This document shows, piece after piece, positions 46,700 through 55,071 of a DNA stretch of 64,000 nucleotides. Location: assembly GCF_902364025.1 (NCBI RefSeq), contig NZ_CABJCG010000001.1, positions 1 through 64,000 on the forward strand, given 5' to 3'. Below the pieces are notes generated by a model. It worked only from the letters and a program-made list of their open reading frames with translations, was not told the DNA's origin and made no database searches. A program made the position numbers and the translations under genes. Each line of letters begins with the position of its first letter. The first letter of the stretch is position 1. The stretch comes from Enterocloster lavalensis. GTDB taxonomy: Bacteria > Bacillota > Clostridia > Lachnospirales > Lachnospiraceae.

Positions 46700-47454
46700 G
46701 AAGACCGGCAGCTTTAATTACGGGAGCGGCAAAGGGAATCGGAAGGCAGATTGCCGTTACCCTGGCTGAAAAAGGGTACGATGTGGCGGTCAATTACCAT
46801 ACAGACCGAAACGCGGCGGAGGAGGTTTGCCGCGAAGCGGAATCTTTCGGGAGAAGGGCGCTGGCTGTCTACGCGGATATGTCGCAGATAAAAGAGATAA
46901 AGGATATGTACAGCCGGGTGGATCAGGCATTTGAGGGAATCGACCTGGTGGTAAACAATGCAGGCATCAGCAGCGAGGTTTATTTTCTGGAGGCGGAGGA
47001 AGCGGATTTTGACAGAATGACGGCCATTGACTGGAAAGGACTGTTTTTCAGTTCCCAGGAGGCGGCTAAACGTATGATAGGCCGCGGGATCAAAGGGGTC
47101 ATCATCAATATATCTTCCAATCAGGTGGATGGATGCTGGCCCAGGGCTACGATTTATGGGCCGACCAAGGCAGCTGTTTCAAAGTTTACGAAGAACGCGG
47201 CCATGGAACTTGCCAGATATGGAATCCGGATGGCCGCGGTGGCTCCCGGGTATACGGATGTGGGTTGGGCGCCGGATGATATCCGCTGGGAGGCGGCAGC
47301 ACGCCTGCCCTTTGGAAGGTTTGCCTCCACCAGGGAGATTGCGGAGGCGGTAGCGTATCTGGCCTCCGAACAGGCGGCGTATATAACCGGCACCACTCTT
47401 ACCGTTGACGGCGGAGCCACCCTGCCAGTGGTTGCTGCAAATGATTTTGTGTGA
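46696..47454 (+). CDS. SDR family oxidoreductase
   Basis: A 252-residue classical short-chain dehydrogenase of the 3-oxoacyl-ACP reductase type. Cofactor loop ITGAAKGIGRQIAVTL (residues 7-22); NNAG motif LVVNNAGIS; catalytic Ser in NISSNQ and YGPTKAA giving Tyr-x-x-x-Lys. VDGGATLP at the end is typical. N34-Y-H rather than an acidic residue after strand two suggests NADP(H). Likely role: oxidation or reduction of a sugar or sugar acid in this cluster. It overlaps the preceding lactonase and the dehydratase begins nine bases after it. Confidence 0.9.
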   Translation: MRRPAALITGAAKGIGRQIAVTLAEKGYDVAVNYHTDRNAAEEVCREAESFGRRALAVYADMSQIKEIKDMYSRVDQAFEGIDLVVNNAGISSEVYFLEAEEADFDRMTAIDWKGLFFSSQEAAKRMIGRGIKGVIINISSNQVDGCWPRATIYGPTKAAVSKFTKNAAMELARYGIRMAAVAPGYTDVGWAPDDIRWEAAARLPFGRFASTREIAEAVAYLASEQAAYITGTTLTVDGGATLPVVAANDFV

Positions 47455-47463
47455 GGTTGAAGA

Positions 47464-49134
47464 ATGGAAGATGACCGTTACTATAACAGGCTGTTAAAAG
47501 GAGATCAGGGAGCCCTGAAACGGGCGCTCTATAAATCGATGGGGTTTACGGATGAGGCCCTGGGTAAGCCGTTAATCGCAATCGTAAACTCCTATACCAA
47601 TGCAACGCCGGGCCACTATAACCTGAACCAGCTGTGCGAACAGGTGCAAAAGGGGATTGAGTCCGCGGGCGGAACCGCCATGGTTTTCGGCACCATTGCC
47701 CCCTGCGACGGCATTGCGGAAGGGCACGACGGGATGCGTTATGTGCTGCCTTCCCGGGATTTGATCGCTTCCTCCGTGGAGTGTATGGTGAGGGCCCACC
47801 GGTTTGACGGTATGGTGCTTCTCGGCTCCTGTGACAAGATTGTACCGGGGATGCTGATGGCTGCGGCCAGAATCAATATCCCGTCCGTGTTCCTCAACGG
47901 CGGGCCCATGCACCCGGCTGTCTATAAGGACAAACACTACGACGGCAATATCGTGACTGAGGCAGTGGGATGGAAGCAGCGCGGAAAAATCACCCAGGAG
48001 GAATTTGAATACATAGAAAATATCGCGGAGCCCTGTGCCGGTTCCTGCGCAATGCTGGGAACGGCGAACACCATGGGATGTCTTGCGGAGGTGATGGGAA
48101 TGTCGCTGCCCGGCAGCGGAACGGTCCCGGCAGTTCTCTCACGGCGTCTGTCCCTGGCCTATGAGTCGGGCTGCGCGGTCATGGAGCTTGTGCGCAGAGG
48201 CGTGTGCGCCAGGGATATCATGACAGAGGAGGCGTTTTGCAACGGTATCACGGCGCTCATGGGTATGGGCGGTTCCACCAATGCGATCATGCACCTGCAG
48301 GCAATCCACCGGGAAGCCGGGCTGGGCGATTTATCACTGGCCGTATTTGACGAATACAGCAGAAAGGTTCCCCAGGTATCGTCCGTGTATCCGGCGTCGC
48401 CTTATGACATGGTGGACTTTTATGAGGCGGGAGGCGTCGGCGCGTTATTAAAAGAGCTTCAAAGCTACCTGTATGAGAACGCCGCCACGGTATCGGGAAA
48501 AACAGTGGGGGAAATCCTCAAACAGACCCGGCCCACCAGGCGAAGAGAGGTAATCCGGACAGCGGACCAGCCTTTTAACAGCAATGGCGGGGTGGCTGTT
48601 CTGACAGGAAATCTGGCGCCTCTTGGAAGCGTGGTGAAACCGGCGGCGATTCCCTCCCATATGATGCATTTTGAAGGCCGGGCCAGAGTGTTCGGGAGCG
48701 AGCAGGAGGCCATCGACGCAATCCTGTCCGGGGATGTAAAGGAACAGTCCGTGGTGGTGCTCCGGTATGAGGGGCCCAAGGGCGGACCGGGTATGCCGGA
48801 GATGTACCGGCCCATGAAATCCCTGGAGGGAATGGGACTTTCAGAGAGCTGCGCCCTCATTACGGACGGACGGTTTTCCGGTTCCAACCGCGGCTGCTTT
48901 GTTGGGCACATATCGCCGGAGGCATTTGAGGGCGGTCTTCTGGCAGCTGTGGAGGATGGGGACCGCATCGTGATTGACGTACCGGAAAGAAGCCTGACTC
49001 TGGACGTGCCCGAAAATGAACTGCAGGAGCGGCTGCGGCACTGGCGCGCTCCGGAGAAACAGATCGAGCCGGGATACCTGGAGACATACAGAAGAATCAG
49101 TAAATCAGCAGCTCAGGGGGCTGTGGTGGAATAA
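47464..49134 (+). CDS. IlvD/Edd family dehydratase (sugar-acid or dihydroxy-acid)
   Basis: A 556-residue Fe-S dehydratase of the IlvD/Edd family. Seen are AIVNSYTNATPGHYNLNQL, CDGIAEGHDGMRY, LLGSCDKIVPGML and AEPCAGSCAMLGTANTMG, together giving the cysteine ligands, and MGGSTNAIMHLQAIH, then GPKGGPGMPEM and ITDGRFSGSNRG near the C-terminus. The family removes water from 2,3-dihydroxy acids. Context with a lactonase, SDR and aldolase-like protein points to a sugar acid (such as a pentonate or hexonate) rather than branched-chain amino acid synthesis, since no other ilv gene is present. Confidence 0.9.
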   Translation: MEDDRYYNRLLKGDQGALKRALYKSMGFTDEALGKPLIAIVNSYTNATPGHYNLNQLCEQVQKGIESAGGTAMVFGTIAPCDGIAEGHDGMRYVLPSRDLIASSVECMVRAHRFDGMVLLGSCDKIVPGMLMAAARINIPSVFLNGGPMHPAVYKDKHYDGNIVTEAVGWKQRGKITQEEFEYIENIAEPCAGSCAMLGTANTMGCLAEVMGMSLPGSGTVPAVLSRRLSLAYESGCAVMELVRRGVCARDIMTEEAFCNGITALMGMGGSTNAIMHLQAIHREAGLGDLSLAVFDEYSRKVPQVSSVYPASPYDMVDFYEAGGVGALLKELQSYLYENAATVSGKTVGEILKQTRPTRRREVIRTADQPFNSNGGVAVLTGNLAPLGSVVKPAAIPSHMMHFEGRARVFGSEQEAIDAILSGDVKEQSVVVLRYEGPKGGPGMPEMYRPMKSLEGMGLSESCALITDGRFSGSNRGCFVGHISPEAFEGGLLAAVEDGDRIVIDVPERSLTLDVPENELQERLRHWRAPEKQIEPGYLETYRRISKSAAQGAVVE

Positions 49135-49145
49135 GGAGAAAACAA

Positions 49146-49832
49146 ATGCAGTGGTCAAATGACAAAGAATTATTCGGACAGATGAGGGATGTATTGTACT
49201 CTGCCGTAATTGGGGATATATTGGATAAAATGCATTATTACCATCAATTCCTCCCGTGGAGGATACAGCCCCTGGACAAGAACATGGTAGTGGTCGGCAG
49301 AGCCATGACGGTGCTGGAGGCAGATGCCTTTGAGGATGTGTCGGATTCCCATAACCCGGTGATGAACAAACCTTTTGGATTAATGCTCGAAGCATTGGAT
49401 GATATCAAGGAAGATGAAGTATACATATGTACCGGTGCGTCGCCGGATTACGCCCTGGTAGGGGAGCTGATGTGTACCCGTATGCAGATTCTGGGGGCGG
49501 CGGGAGCTGTGGTAAATGGATTCCACCGCGATACCAGGGGAATTGAGGAATTGGGCTTTCCGTGTTTTTCTTATGGAAGATACGCACAGGATCAGGCGCC
49601 CCGGGGCAAGGTAATTGACTACCGGGTTCCCATTGAGATAGAGGGGGTCAGAATCCGTCCGGGAGATATCATATTCGGCGACATGGACGGAGTGGTGGTT
49701 ATTCCCCGGGAAATAGAAGAGGAAGTTATACAGCGCTCCTATGAGAAGGCCACTGGAGAAAAGACAGTGGGGGAAGCCATCAAAAAGGGGATGCCTGCAA
49801 AAGTTGCATTTGAGACATACGGTATCATGTAA
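49146..49832 (+). CDS. RraA family protein (HMG/CHA aldolase-like)
   Basis: A 228-residue RraA-fold protein. Family marks: YSAVIGDILDKM, GRAMTVLE, GELMCTRMQILGAAGAVVNGFHRDTRGI (helix and the conserved R-D), and GDIIFGDMDGVVVIPRE. Members include 4-hydroxy-4-methyl-2-oxoglutarate/oxaloacetate-forming aldolases and RNase E inhibitors; no RNase E regulation is expected in this context. In this operon it probably cleaves or decarboxylates the 2-oxo acid made by the dehydratase. AAGGAG precedes ATG 49146. Confidence 0.87.
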   Translation: MQWSNDKELFGQMRDVLYSAVIGDILDKMHYYHQFLPWRIQPLDKNMVVVGRAMTVLEADAFEDVSDSHNPVMNKPFGLMLEALDDIKEDEVYICTGASPDYALVGELMCTRMQILGAAGAVVNGFHRDTRGIEELGFPCFSYGRYAQDQAPRGKVIDYRVPIEIEGVRIRPGDIIFGDMDGVVVIPREIEEEVIQRSYEKATGEKTVGEAIKKGMPAKVAFETYGIM

Positions 49833-49857
49833 AATACAGGACGGAGAGGGATAAAAA

Positions 49858-51324
49858 ATGGAGAACAAAAAGAGGGAAATACGCACGGCCACCAATGGGC
49901 AGGCAGTTTGTGTTGTAGTGTTGATTCTGGCATCATTAATAATCGGATTTACAGTTCTGAAGGTTGATGGTATTATCATGTTAACGGTGGCGGCTGTCAT
50001 CGCGGGACTGTTCGCGCTTTACCTGGGATATTCCTGGGATGATATTACCGGGGCAGTATCAAAAAAGATAGCGGAGGCAATGCCGGCGATACTGATTCTG
50101 CTCAGTATCGGGCTTTTAGTCGGTACCTGGATGGCGGGCGGGGTCATTCCGGCCATGATTTACTACGGCCTTAAAATTGTAAACCCCAATTTTCTCCTGC
50201 TGACGGCGTTCTGGGTAAGCGTTTTTATCTCCATCGCCACCGGAACCTCATGGGGAACCGTTGGAACCATCGGCGTGGCGTTAATCGGTGTGGGCGTGGG
50301 ATTGGGCGTGCCCCTTCCCATGGTTGCGGGAGCGGTTATCTCAGGCGCGTATTTCGGGGACAAGATGTCTCCTCTGTCGGATACGACCAACATGTCCGCT
50401 CTGGCGGCCAAGGCCAACCTCTATGATCATATTAAACAGATGTTTGTGACAACTGTGCCGGCCATGATCATTGCCTGTGTCGCTTTTACAATCATGGGAC
50501 TCCAGTTTAAATCCAGTACCATTGATTCGGAGATATACACCAACATGCTCAGGGATTTGTCTGCGAACTTCCGTTTCAGCCCGTTCCTGGTGCTGCCTCC
50601 GGTGCTTGTCATCGGCGGCGCGGTACTTAAAAAACCCACCGTTCCGGTCCTGATCTTGTCGTCGGCGGTTGCCATGGTGCTGGGACTGACTGTACAGGGA
50701 TTTGGCCATGACATCGTATTTGCGGCAGCTAAATCCGGATTCTCCGCGGCAGCGGCATTTCCCGGAAAAGAACTGTCGGGGGAGATTCTGACACTGCTGA
50801 ACCGCGGCGGCGCTTCTTCCATGTTTGAGGGCGTTATCTATGTCATCATCGCCTTTACCTTCGGTGGAATCATACAGTTGACCAACTGCCTGGAAATTGC
50901 GCTCAAGCATGTGATGAAGCCCTTAAAGACCATTACGTCCGTGGTGAATGCGGCGGGTTTTTCCGCAGCGGCCATTGTTGCCATTGCACAGAATTCCTAC
51001 ATCTCATACTTCCTTGTGTCGGATATTTTCGGGAAGAAGTTTGAGGAGTTGAATCTGAAGGAGCAGAACCTTTCCAGAGTGCTGGAGGATTTTGTGACTG
51101 TGACGGAAGGTATTATGCCGTGGACCATATCCGGTATCTACATGGCGACCACCCTGGGGGTTGCTACCATTGACTACCTGCCATATTCCGTGTTCAACTG
51201 GTCCTGTACCCTTATATCAATCTTCTACGCCTGTACCTATAAGAGCATCGGAAAATTTGCATTTTCTTATAAGACAGGTAAAGGGGAGCGCAAAACGGCT
51301 GTAAAAGCCGCGGCTGAATCATAA
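49858..51324 (+). CDS. NhaC family Na+/H+ (or organic acid) antiporter
   Basis: A 488-residue membrane protein of about twelve helices, similar to NhaC. The family region GTSWGTVGTIGVALIGVGVGLG and GAYFGDKMSPLSDTTNMSA are both present. NhaC-type carriers exchange Na+ and H+, and some couple to malate/lactate (MleN). Placement in a sugar-acid operon makes uptake or export of an organic acid more likely than simple sodium tolerance. GGAGAGGG lies before ATG 49858. Confidence 0.88.
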   Translation: MENKKREIRTATNGQAVCVVVLILASLIIGFTVLKVDGIIMLTVAAVIAGLFALYLGYSWDDITGAVSKKIAEAMPAILILLSIGLLVGTWMAGGVIPAMIYYGLKIVNPNFLLLTAFWVSVFISIATGTSWGTVGTIGVALIGVGVGLGVPLPMVAGAVISGAYFGDKMSPLSDTTNMSALAAKANLYDHIKQMFVTTVPAMIIACVAFTIMGLQFKSSTIDSEIYTNMLRDLSANFRFSPFLVLPPVLVIGGAVLKKPTVPVLILSSAVAMVLGLTVQGFGHDIVFAAAKSGFSAAAAFPGKELSGEILTLLNRGGASSMFEGVIYVIIAFTFGGIIQLTNCLEIALKHVMKPLKTITSVVNAAGFSAAAIVAIAQNSYISYFLVSDIFGKKFEELNLKEQNLSRVLEDFVTVTEGIMPWTISGIYMATTLGVATIDYLPYSVFNWSCTLISIFYACTYKSIGKFAFSYKTGKGERKTAVKAAAES

Positions 51325-51364
51325 ATACCAAAGTGCCGTTAAAGGCGAGGAAAGGAAGCGGAAT

Positions 51365-52552
51365 ATGAAGAATATGAATGGAAGAGAATGGAAGGACGCG
51401 GCTATCTGCCAGCACTATTTTGAGGACAACAGCAACTACTATGGAGCGGTTACACCGCCGATTGTGCAGACAACGTTGTTTACGTTTGATACATTTGACG
51501 CATTCATTGAAGCCAGTAACCATGAGAGGGAAAATCACCTCTACTGCCGCGGTGTAAATCCCACCACGGAAATCCTGGAAAAGAAACTGGCAATGCTGGA
51601 GTGCGGAGAGCAGGCCAAGGTGTTCGGCTCCGGAATGGGAGCCATCTCAGCCACATTGTTCACCCTGCTCGCAGCCGGGGACCATATCCTTCTGGTGAAC
51701 AATGTATATGGACCGGCAACCATCTATTCAAAGACCCTGGAGAAATTCCATGTCGAGTGCACCAATGTATTTGTCAGGGATGCGGAAGAGATCGAGCAGT
51801 ATGTGAAGCCGAACACAAAAATCATTTATTACGAGAGTCCTTCCACTCAGATGATGTATATGCTGGATATTGATACGATTGTGGATATTGCCCGCCGCCA
51901 TCATGCACTGACGATGACGGACAACACATGGTCCACTCCGTTTTACCAGAAGCCCCTTACCCACGGGATTGATATCGTAATCCATTCCTGCACAAAATAC
52001 ATCGGCGGACACAGTGATGTAATGGCCGGAGCCGTCATTTCAAGGCATGAGATCGTGGACAGGATATTTGAAATCGGACACCAGTTCCACGGAGCGGCCA
52101 TCGGTCCGTTTGAGGCATGGCTTCTGATCCGGGGACTGCGTTCCCTGGAGGCGCGTCTTGAACACCAGGCCCGTACCACACAGACCGTGGTGGATATGCT
52201 GAAGAACCACCCTATGGTAAAGACGATCAATCATCCCCTGTGCTTTACCGGAAAGCAGAAGGAACTGGCGGATCAATATCTGACCGGATATACGAGCCTG
52301 CTGTCCATAGATCTGAACACAGAGGCATTTGAGGATGTGAGGTCTGTGGCGGATGCATGTGAAGTGTTTCAGATTGGAGTCAGCTGGGGAGGGTTCGAGA
52401 GCCTGATTCTGCCGCAGAATCATGGGGATAATGACGCGTATCTGAAGGAGGCGCATATTCCGGGGGGATTAATCCGCATTTACCTTGGGATGGAACCGGC
52501 AGAGGACCTGGCGGCTGATCTGAAACAGGCATTAGATAAAATTATGAAATAA
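51365..52552 (+). CDS. Trans-sulfuration PLP enzyme (cystathionine gamma/beta-lyase family)
   Basis: A 395-residue Cys/Met-metabolism PLP enzyme. Order: YCRGVNPTTEILEKKLAMLE, FGSGMGAISATLFTLLAAGDHILLVNNVYG, YYESPSTQMM, MTDNTWSTPFYQKPLTHGID, and the Schiff-base lysine in HSCTKYIGGHSDVMAGAV. Reactions of this family are C-S bond cleavage or formation (cystathionine, methionine, homocysteine). It is unusual at the end of a sugar-acid operon. Gamma-lyase, beta-lyase and methionine gamma-lyase cannot be separated by eye. Start ATG 51365 follows GGAAGCGG. Confidence 0.9.
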   Translation: MKNMNGREWKDAAICQHYFEDNSNYYGAVTPPIVQTTLFTFDTFDAFIEASNHERENHLYCRGVNPTTEILEKKLAMLECGEQAKVFGSGMGAISATLFTLLAAGDHILLVNNVYGPATIYSKTLEKFHVECTNVFVRDAEEIEQYVKPNTKIIYYESPSTQMMYMLDIDTIVDIARRHHALTMTDNTWSTPFYQKPLTHGIDIVIHSCTKYIGGHSDVMAGAVISRHEIVDRIFEIGHQFHGAAIGPFEAWLLIRGLRSLEARLEHQARTTQTVVDMLKNHPMVKTINHPLCFTGKQKELADQYLTGYTSLLSIDLNTEAFEDVRSVADACEVFQIGVSWGGFESLILPQNHGDNDAYLKEAHIPGGLIRIYLGMEPAEDLAADLKQALDKIMK

Positions 52553-52573
52553 GGAATGATAGGTTCCTGGGTA

Positions 52574-52606
52574 CAGGAGGCGCCGGCAGATTGCCGGGGC
52601 CTCCTG
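52574..52606 (+). other. Strong hairpin between the PLP-enzyme and AraC genes
   Basis: CAGGAGG (52574-52580) pairs with CCTCCTG (52600-52606), with a further inner GC-rich stem and a three-base loop. It lacks a following T-run, so it may attenuate or stabilise rather than terminate. Confidence 0.5.
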
Positions 52607-52657
52607 CCTGTGGTTCAATCGGCCGGAACAGACGGGGAGAATGGAAGGAGGAAGCGT

Positions 52658-53536
52658 ATGGAACGCACGGAGATATTGGAACTCATGCAGGATAGGCATT
52701 ACAGGACGGACATCTATAAGGTTGGGAGTTTCCGTTTCCCATCCAGCTATAAGTTTGAGTGCCATGCGCATGAAGAGATCGAAATCAACTATGTGGCCGC
52801 CGGCTGTTGCCTTATGGGAATCGGGGATGAGTTCGTGCCCATGAAAAAGGGAGAGTGCATCGTCATTTACCGTCATACGCCCCATTCCTTTATGGTAAAC
52901 CTGAAGCAGAGCTGCAGGCTGCTGCAGCTGGAGATGAAACTGAGGGTTCCGGACAGATCCTATGGAAACCGGTTCTTAAATGAGCTTCAGGGAGGACGGC
53001 GGTACAGGAAATGCTCGAACTGTGAGTCCATAGCCGATTATATAGAGATGATATGCAGGCATACGAATACCGGGGATTCCGACGGATCCGGCCAGCTTTT
53101 GGTGGACCTGCAGCTGGCCTCGCTGTATGTGGCTCTGTCGGAGAAGTTCAAAGCGGAAGACTGTGATATACCCAGGAAAAATGACCGGTTCAGTCAGATT
53201 GTGCAGTATATCAATGACAATTTTACGGAGCCCATTGATATGGAACAGCTCAGCCGGGACTATGGCATCAGCTCCCGTTATATCCGGAAAAAGTTCATGG
53301 AGGAGATCGGGATGAACAGCTCCCAGTATATCAATACACTGCGGGTGAACAAAGCAAAGGAACTCTTGTGGAACTTCAGCCTGAACATAACGGATATAGC
53401 CAGCATGACCGGGTTTGGCAATTCTCAATATTTCTGCCGGATTTTTAAAAGCTTTACCAATATGACGCCGGCCGGATACAGGAAACTTTGGTCAGGGAGC
53501 GGGGAACGGGCTATGTCCGGGAATCAGACAGAATGA
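52658..53536 (+). CDS. AraC family transcriptional regulator
   Basis: A 292-residue AraC/XylS regulator. Residues 1-110 are a cupin-type ligand domain (HAHEEIEINYVAAGCCLMGIG, YRHTPHSFM). Residues about 185-285 hold the two helix-turn-helices: YINDNFTEPIDMEQLSRDYG, ISSRYIRKKFMEEIG, and ITDIASMTGFGNSQYFCRIFK, TNMTPAGYRK. ATG 52658 has GAAGGAGG upstream. As last gene of the cluster it probably controls the operon from 45806, sensing its substrate. Confidence 0.9.
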   Translation: MERTEILELMQDRHYRTDIYKVGSFRFPSSYKFECHAHEEIEINYVAAGCCLMGIGDEFVPMKKGECIVIYRHTPHSFMVNLKQSCRLLQLEMKLRVPDRSYGNRFLNELQGGRRYRKCSNCESIADYIEMICRHTNTGDSDGSGQLLVDLQLASLYVALSEKFKAEDCDIPRKNDRFSQIVQYINDNFTEPIDMEQLSRDYGISSRYIRKKFMEEIGMNSSQYINTLRVNKAKELLWNFSLNITDIASMTGFGNSQYFCRIFKSFTNMTPAGYRKLWSGSGERAMSGNQTE

Positions 53537-53599
53537 TACAAAGTCCGGCTTTAACCTTGCATTTGGTATAATCTGCCTGTATTGAAATGGAAATTTTTC

Positions 53600-53630
53600 T
53601 TGACACGAACACCGTGTCGTCCTTTATACT
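53600..53630 (+). promoter_or_regulatory. MerR-type promoter, autoregulatory
   Basis: TTGACA (53600-53605) and TATACT (53625-53630) are separated by 19 bases, the long spacing of MerR-activated promoters. The spacer contains GACACG and CGTGTC as an inverted repeat. The adjacent MerR gene begins 26 bases downstream. Confidence 0.75.
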
Positions 53631-53655
53631 TAACCAAAAGGATGGTGCAAACACT

Positions 53656-54645
53656 ATGGATCAAATGCAGACGATTAGTACAGTGTCAAAAAATCTTGGT
53701 ACTTCAAGCCGTATGCTCCGCTACTACGAGCAAATAGGCCTGATAGAGAGCCAGCGCGTGGAGGATTATGCTTACAGGGTTTATGATGAACAGGCAATAC
53801 GGAGACTTCGTCAAATCATCATTTTACGGAAACTTCGGGTACCAGTAAAGCAAATCCGGGAGATATTCAGCAATCGCAGCGCATTGGGGATCATTGAGGT
53901 ATTCGAGAAAAATATCAGGGAGCTTGACGAGCAGATGACAGCATTATCAACGGTTAAATCGATACTCAGCCGTCTTGTTCGGGAACTTCAGGAAAAAGCG
54001 AATCTAAATTTGCAGCTGGATTATCTTGGAGACAGCTCCGTTTTTGCCGTTGTGGACAACATTTCCTTTCCCAAAAACACAATACAGGAGGAAACGTCGA
54101 TGGAAGACTTAAACAAAGCAAATGAAACGTTACAAAAGCTGGAGGACAGAGATGTGCGGATTATTTACCTTCCGCCAATGACCGTAGCAGCGGCCCACTT
54201 TTCAGGGAAAGCGGAATATGGAGTGGGACCGGAAGCGACCGGTATGATTGAGAAATTTGTGTATGAAACGGAATTGTTGAAAAAGAAACCTGATGCCAGA
54301 GGGATGGGATTTGACTGTTCCAGGGAAGATTTAAGAGTAGTAGTCGGCCCCACTCCGACGGCATATGAGGCATGGGTTTCAATCCCTGAGGATATGGAAG
54401 TGGAGGCGCCTCTGGCTAAAAAAACGTTTGGCGGCGGGATGTATGCCGCCCATGTATTGAGGGACTGGAATTTTCAGGATTGGACTCTGCTCCAGGAATG
54501 GGTCAGTGAAAGCGAACGATATGAAGAGGCCGGAGGACCATGCTTTGAGGAGATATTAAATTATTACAACCTTATGAATAATGGCGCGAAAATGGAAGAT
54601 ACACAGATTGATCTGCTGCTGCCAATTAAGGAAATGACAAAGTAA
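53656..54645 (+). CDS. MerR family regulator with C-terminal GyrI-like effector domain
   Basis: A 329-residue regulator. ATG 53656 (MDQMQTISTV) is chosen because it lies right after AAAGGATGG and downstream of the promoter; the upstream frame to 53587 would cross the -10 box. Residues 5-75 are the MerR winged helix (SKNLGTSSRMLRYYEQIGL, RVYDEQAIRRLRQIIILRKL). A coiled-coil linker (about 85-130) joins to a GyrI/BmrR-like ligand domain (about 170-325), with RIIYLPPMTVAAAHFSG and TAYEAWVSIPEDMEVEAPL. BmrR-type proteins respond to amphipathic drugs. No transporter gene is adjacent, so the target may be itself. Confidence 0.9.
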   Translation: MDQMQTISTVSKNLGTSSRMLRYYEQIGLIESQRVEDYAYRVYDEQAIRRLRQIIILRKLRVPVKQIREIFSNRSALGIIEVFEKNIRELDEQMTALSTVKSILSRLVRELQEKANLNLQLDYLGDSSVFAVVDNISFPKNTIQEETSMEDLNKANETLQKLEDRDVRIIYLPPMTVAAAHFSGKAEYGVGPEATGMIEKFVYETELLKKKPDARGMGFDCSREDLRVVVGPTPTAYEAWVSIPEDMEVEAPLAKKTFGGGMYAAHVLRDWNFQDWTLLQEWVSESERYEEAGGPCFEEILNYYNLMNNGAKMEDTQIDLLLPIKEMTK

Positions 54646-54657
54646 AGGGTGAAACAA

Positions 54658-54904
54658 ATGATTACAAGCCATGGCGAGACAGCAATGCAAAAACCAATCA
54701 GTGAGTATGCGGTCTATCTAAAAAGCCTGATACTGGTGAACATGATTGACGATCCGAAACGTTGTGATTGCCTTCAGAGATTTTCTGTATGTGTTTTGTG
54801 ACCATTTAATTTCTGACGGACATTTATATGCCGAACCGCAGTAAACAAAGAACCCATTGGACTACCTGTTTCTGGAAAATATGAATCAGCTCTTTCAAGC
54901 CTGA
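54658..54904 (+). pseudogene. Decayed gene remnant
   Basis: A 47-codon frame from ATG 54658 (MITSHGETAMQKPISEYAVYL...) ends at 54801. Shifting frame gives a continuing, protein-like stretch DFLYVFCDHLISDGHLYAEPQ, and again TKNPLDYLFLENMNQLFQA to 54904. The pieces read like one small gene broken by frameshifts. An alternative frame (about 54822-54976) is also open. I cannot name a family. The rest up to 55071 shows a TATAAT near 54975 that could be a promoter for the next regulator, and no other feature. Confidence 0.35.
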
Positions 54905-55071
54905 TTTCGTGTACGCAAATACAGAGTGTCCTGAGATTTCCACAAGATTCACTGTCGCAGTTGGGGGAAGTGTAGTATAATAAAACGCAAGGAACGCAAT
55001 AAACTGGCAGGGCTACAACAGAATAGAAACTATGTTGCAAGGGCTTTGCGGCACAGGAAGGGAATACGATC

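Noticed and set aside
47464..49134. Dihydroxy-acid dehydratase of valine/isoleucine synthesis (ilvD)
   Set aside because: No other branched-chain biosynthetic gene is near; context is a lactonase, SDR, RraA and transporter, so a catabolic sugar-acid dehydratase is preferred.
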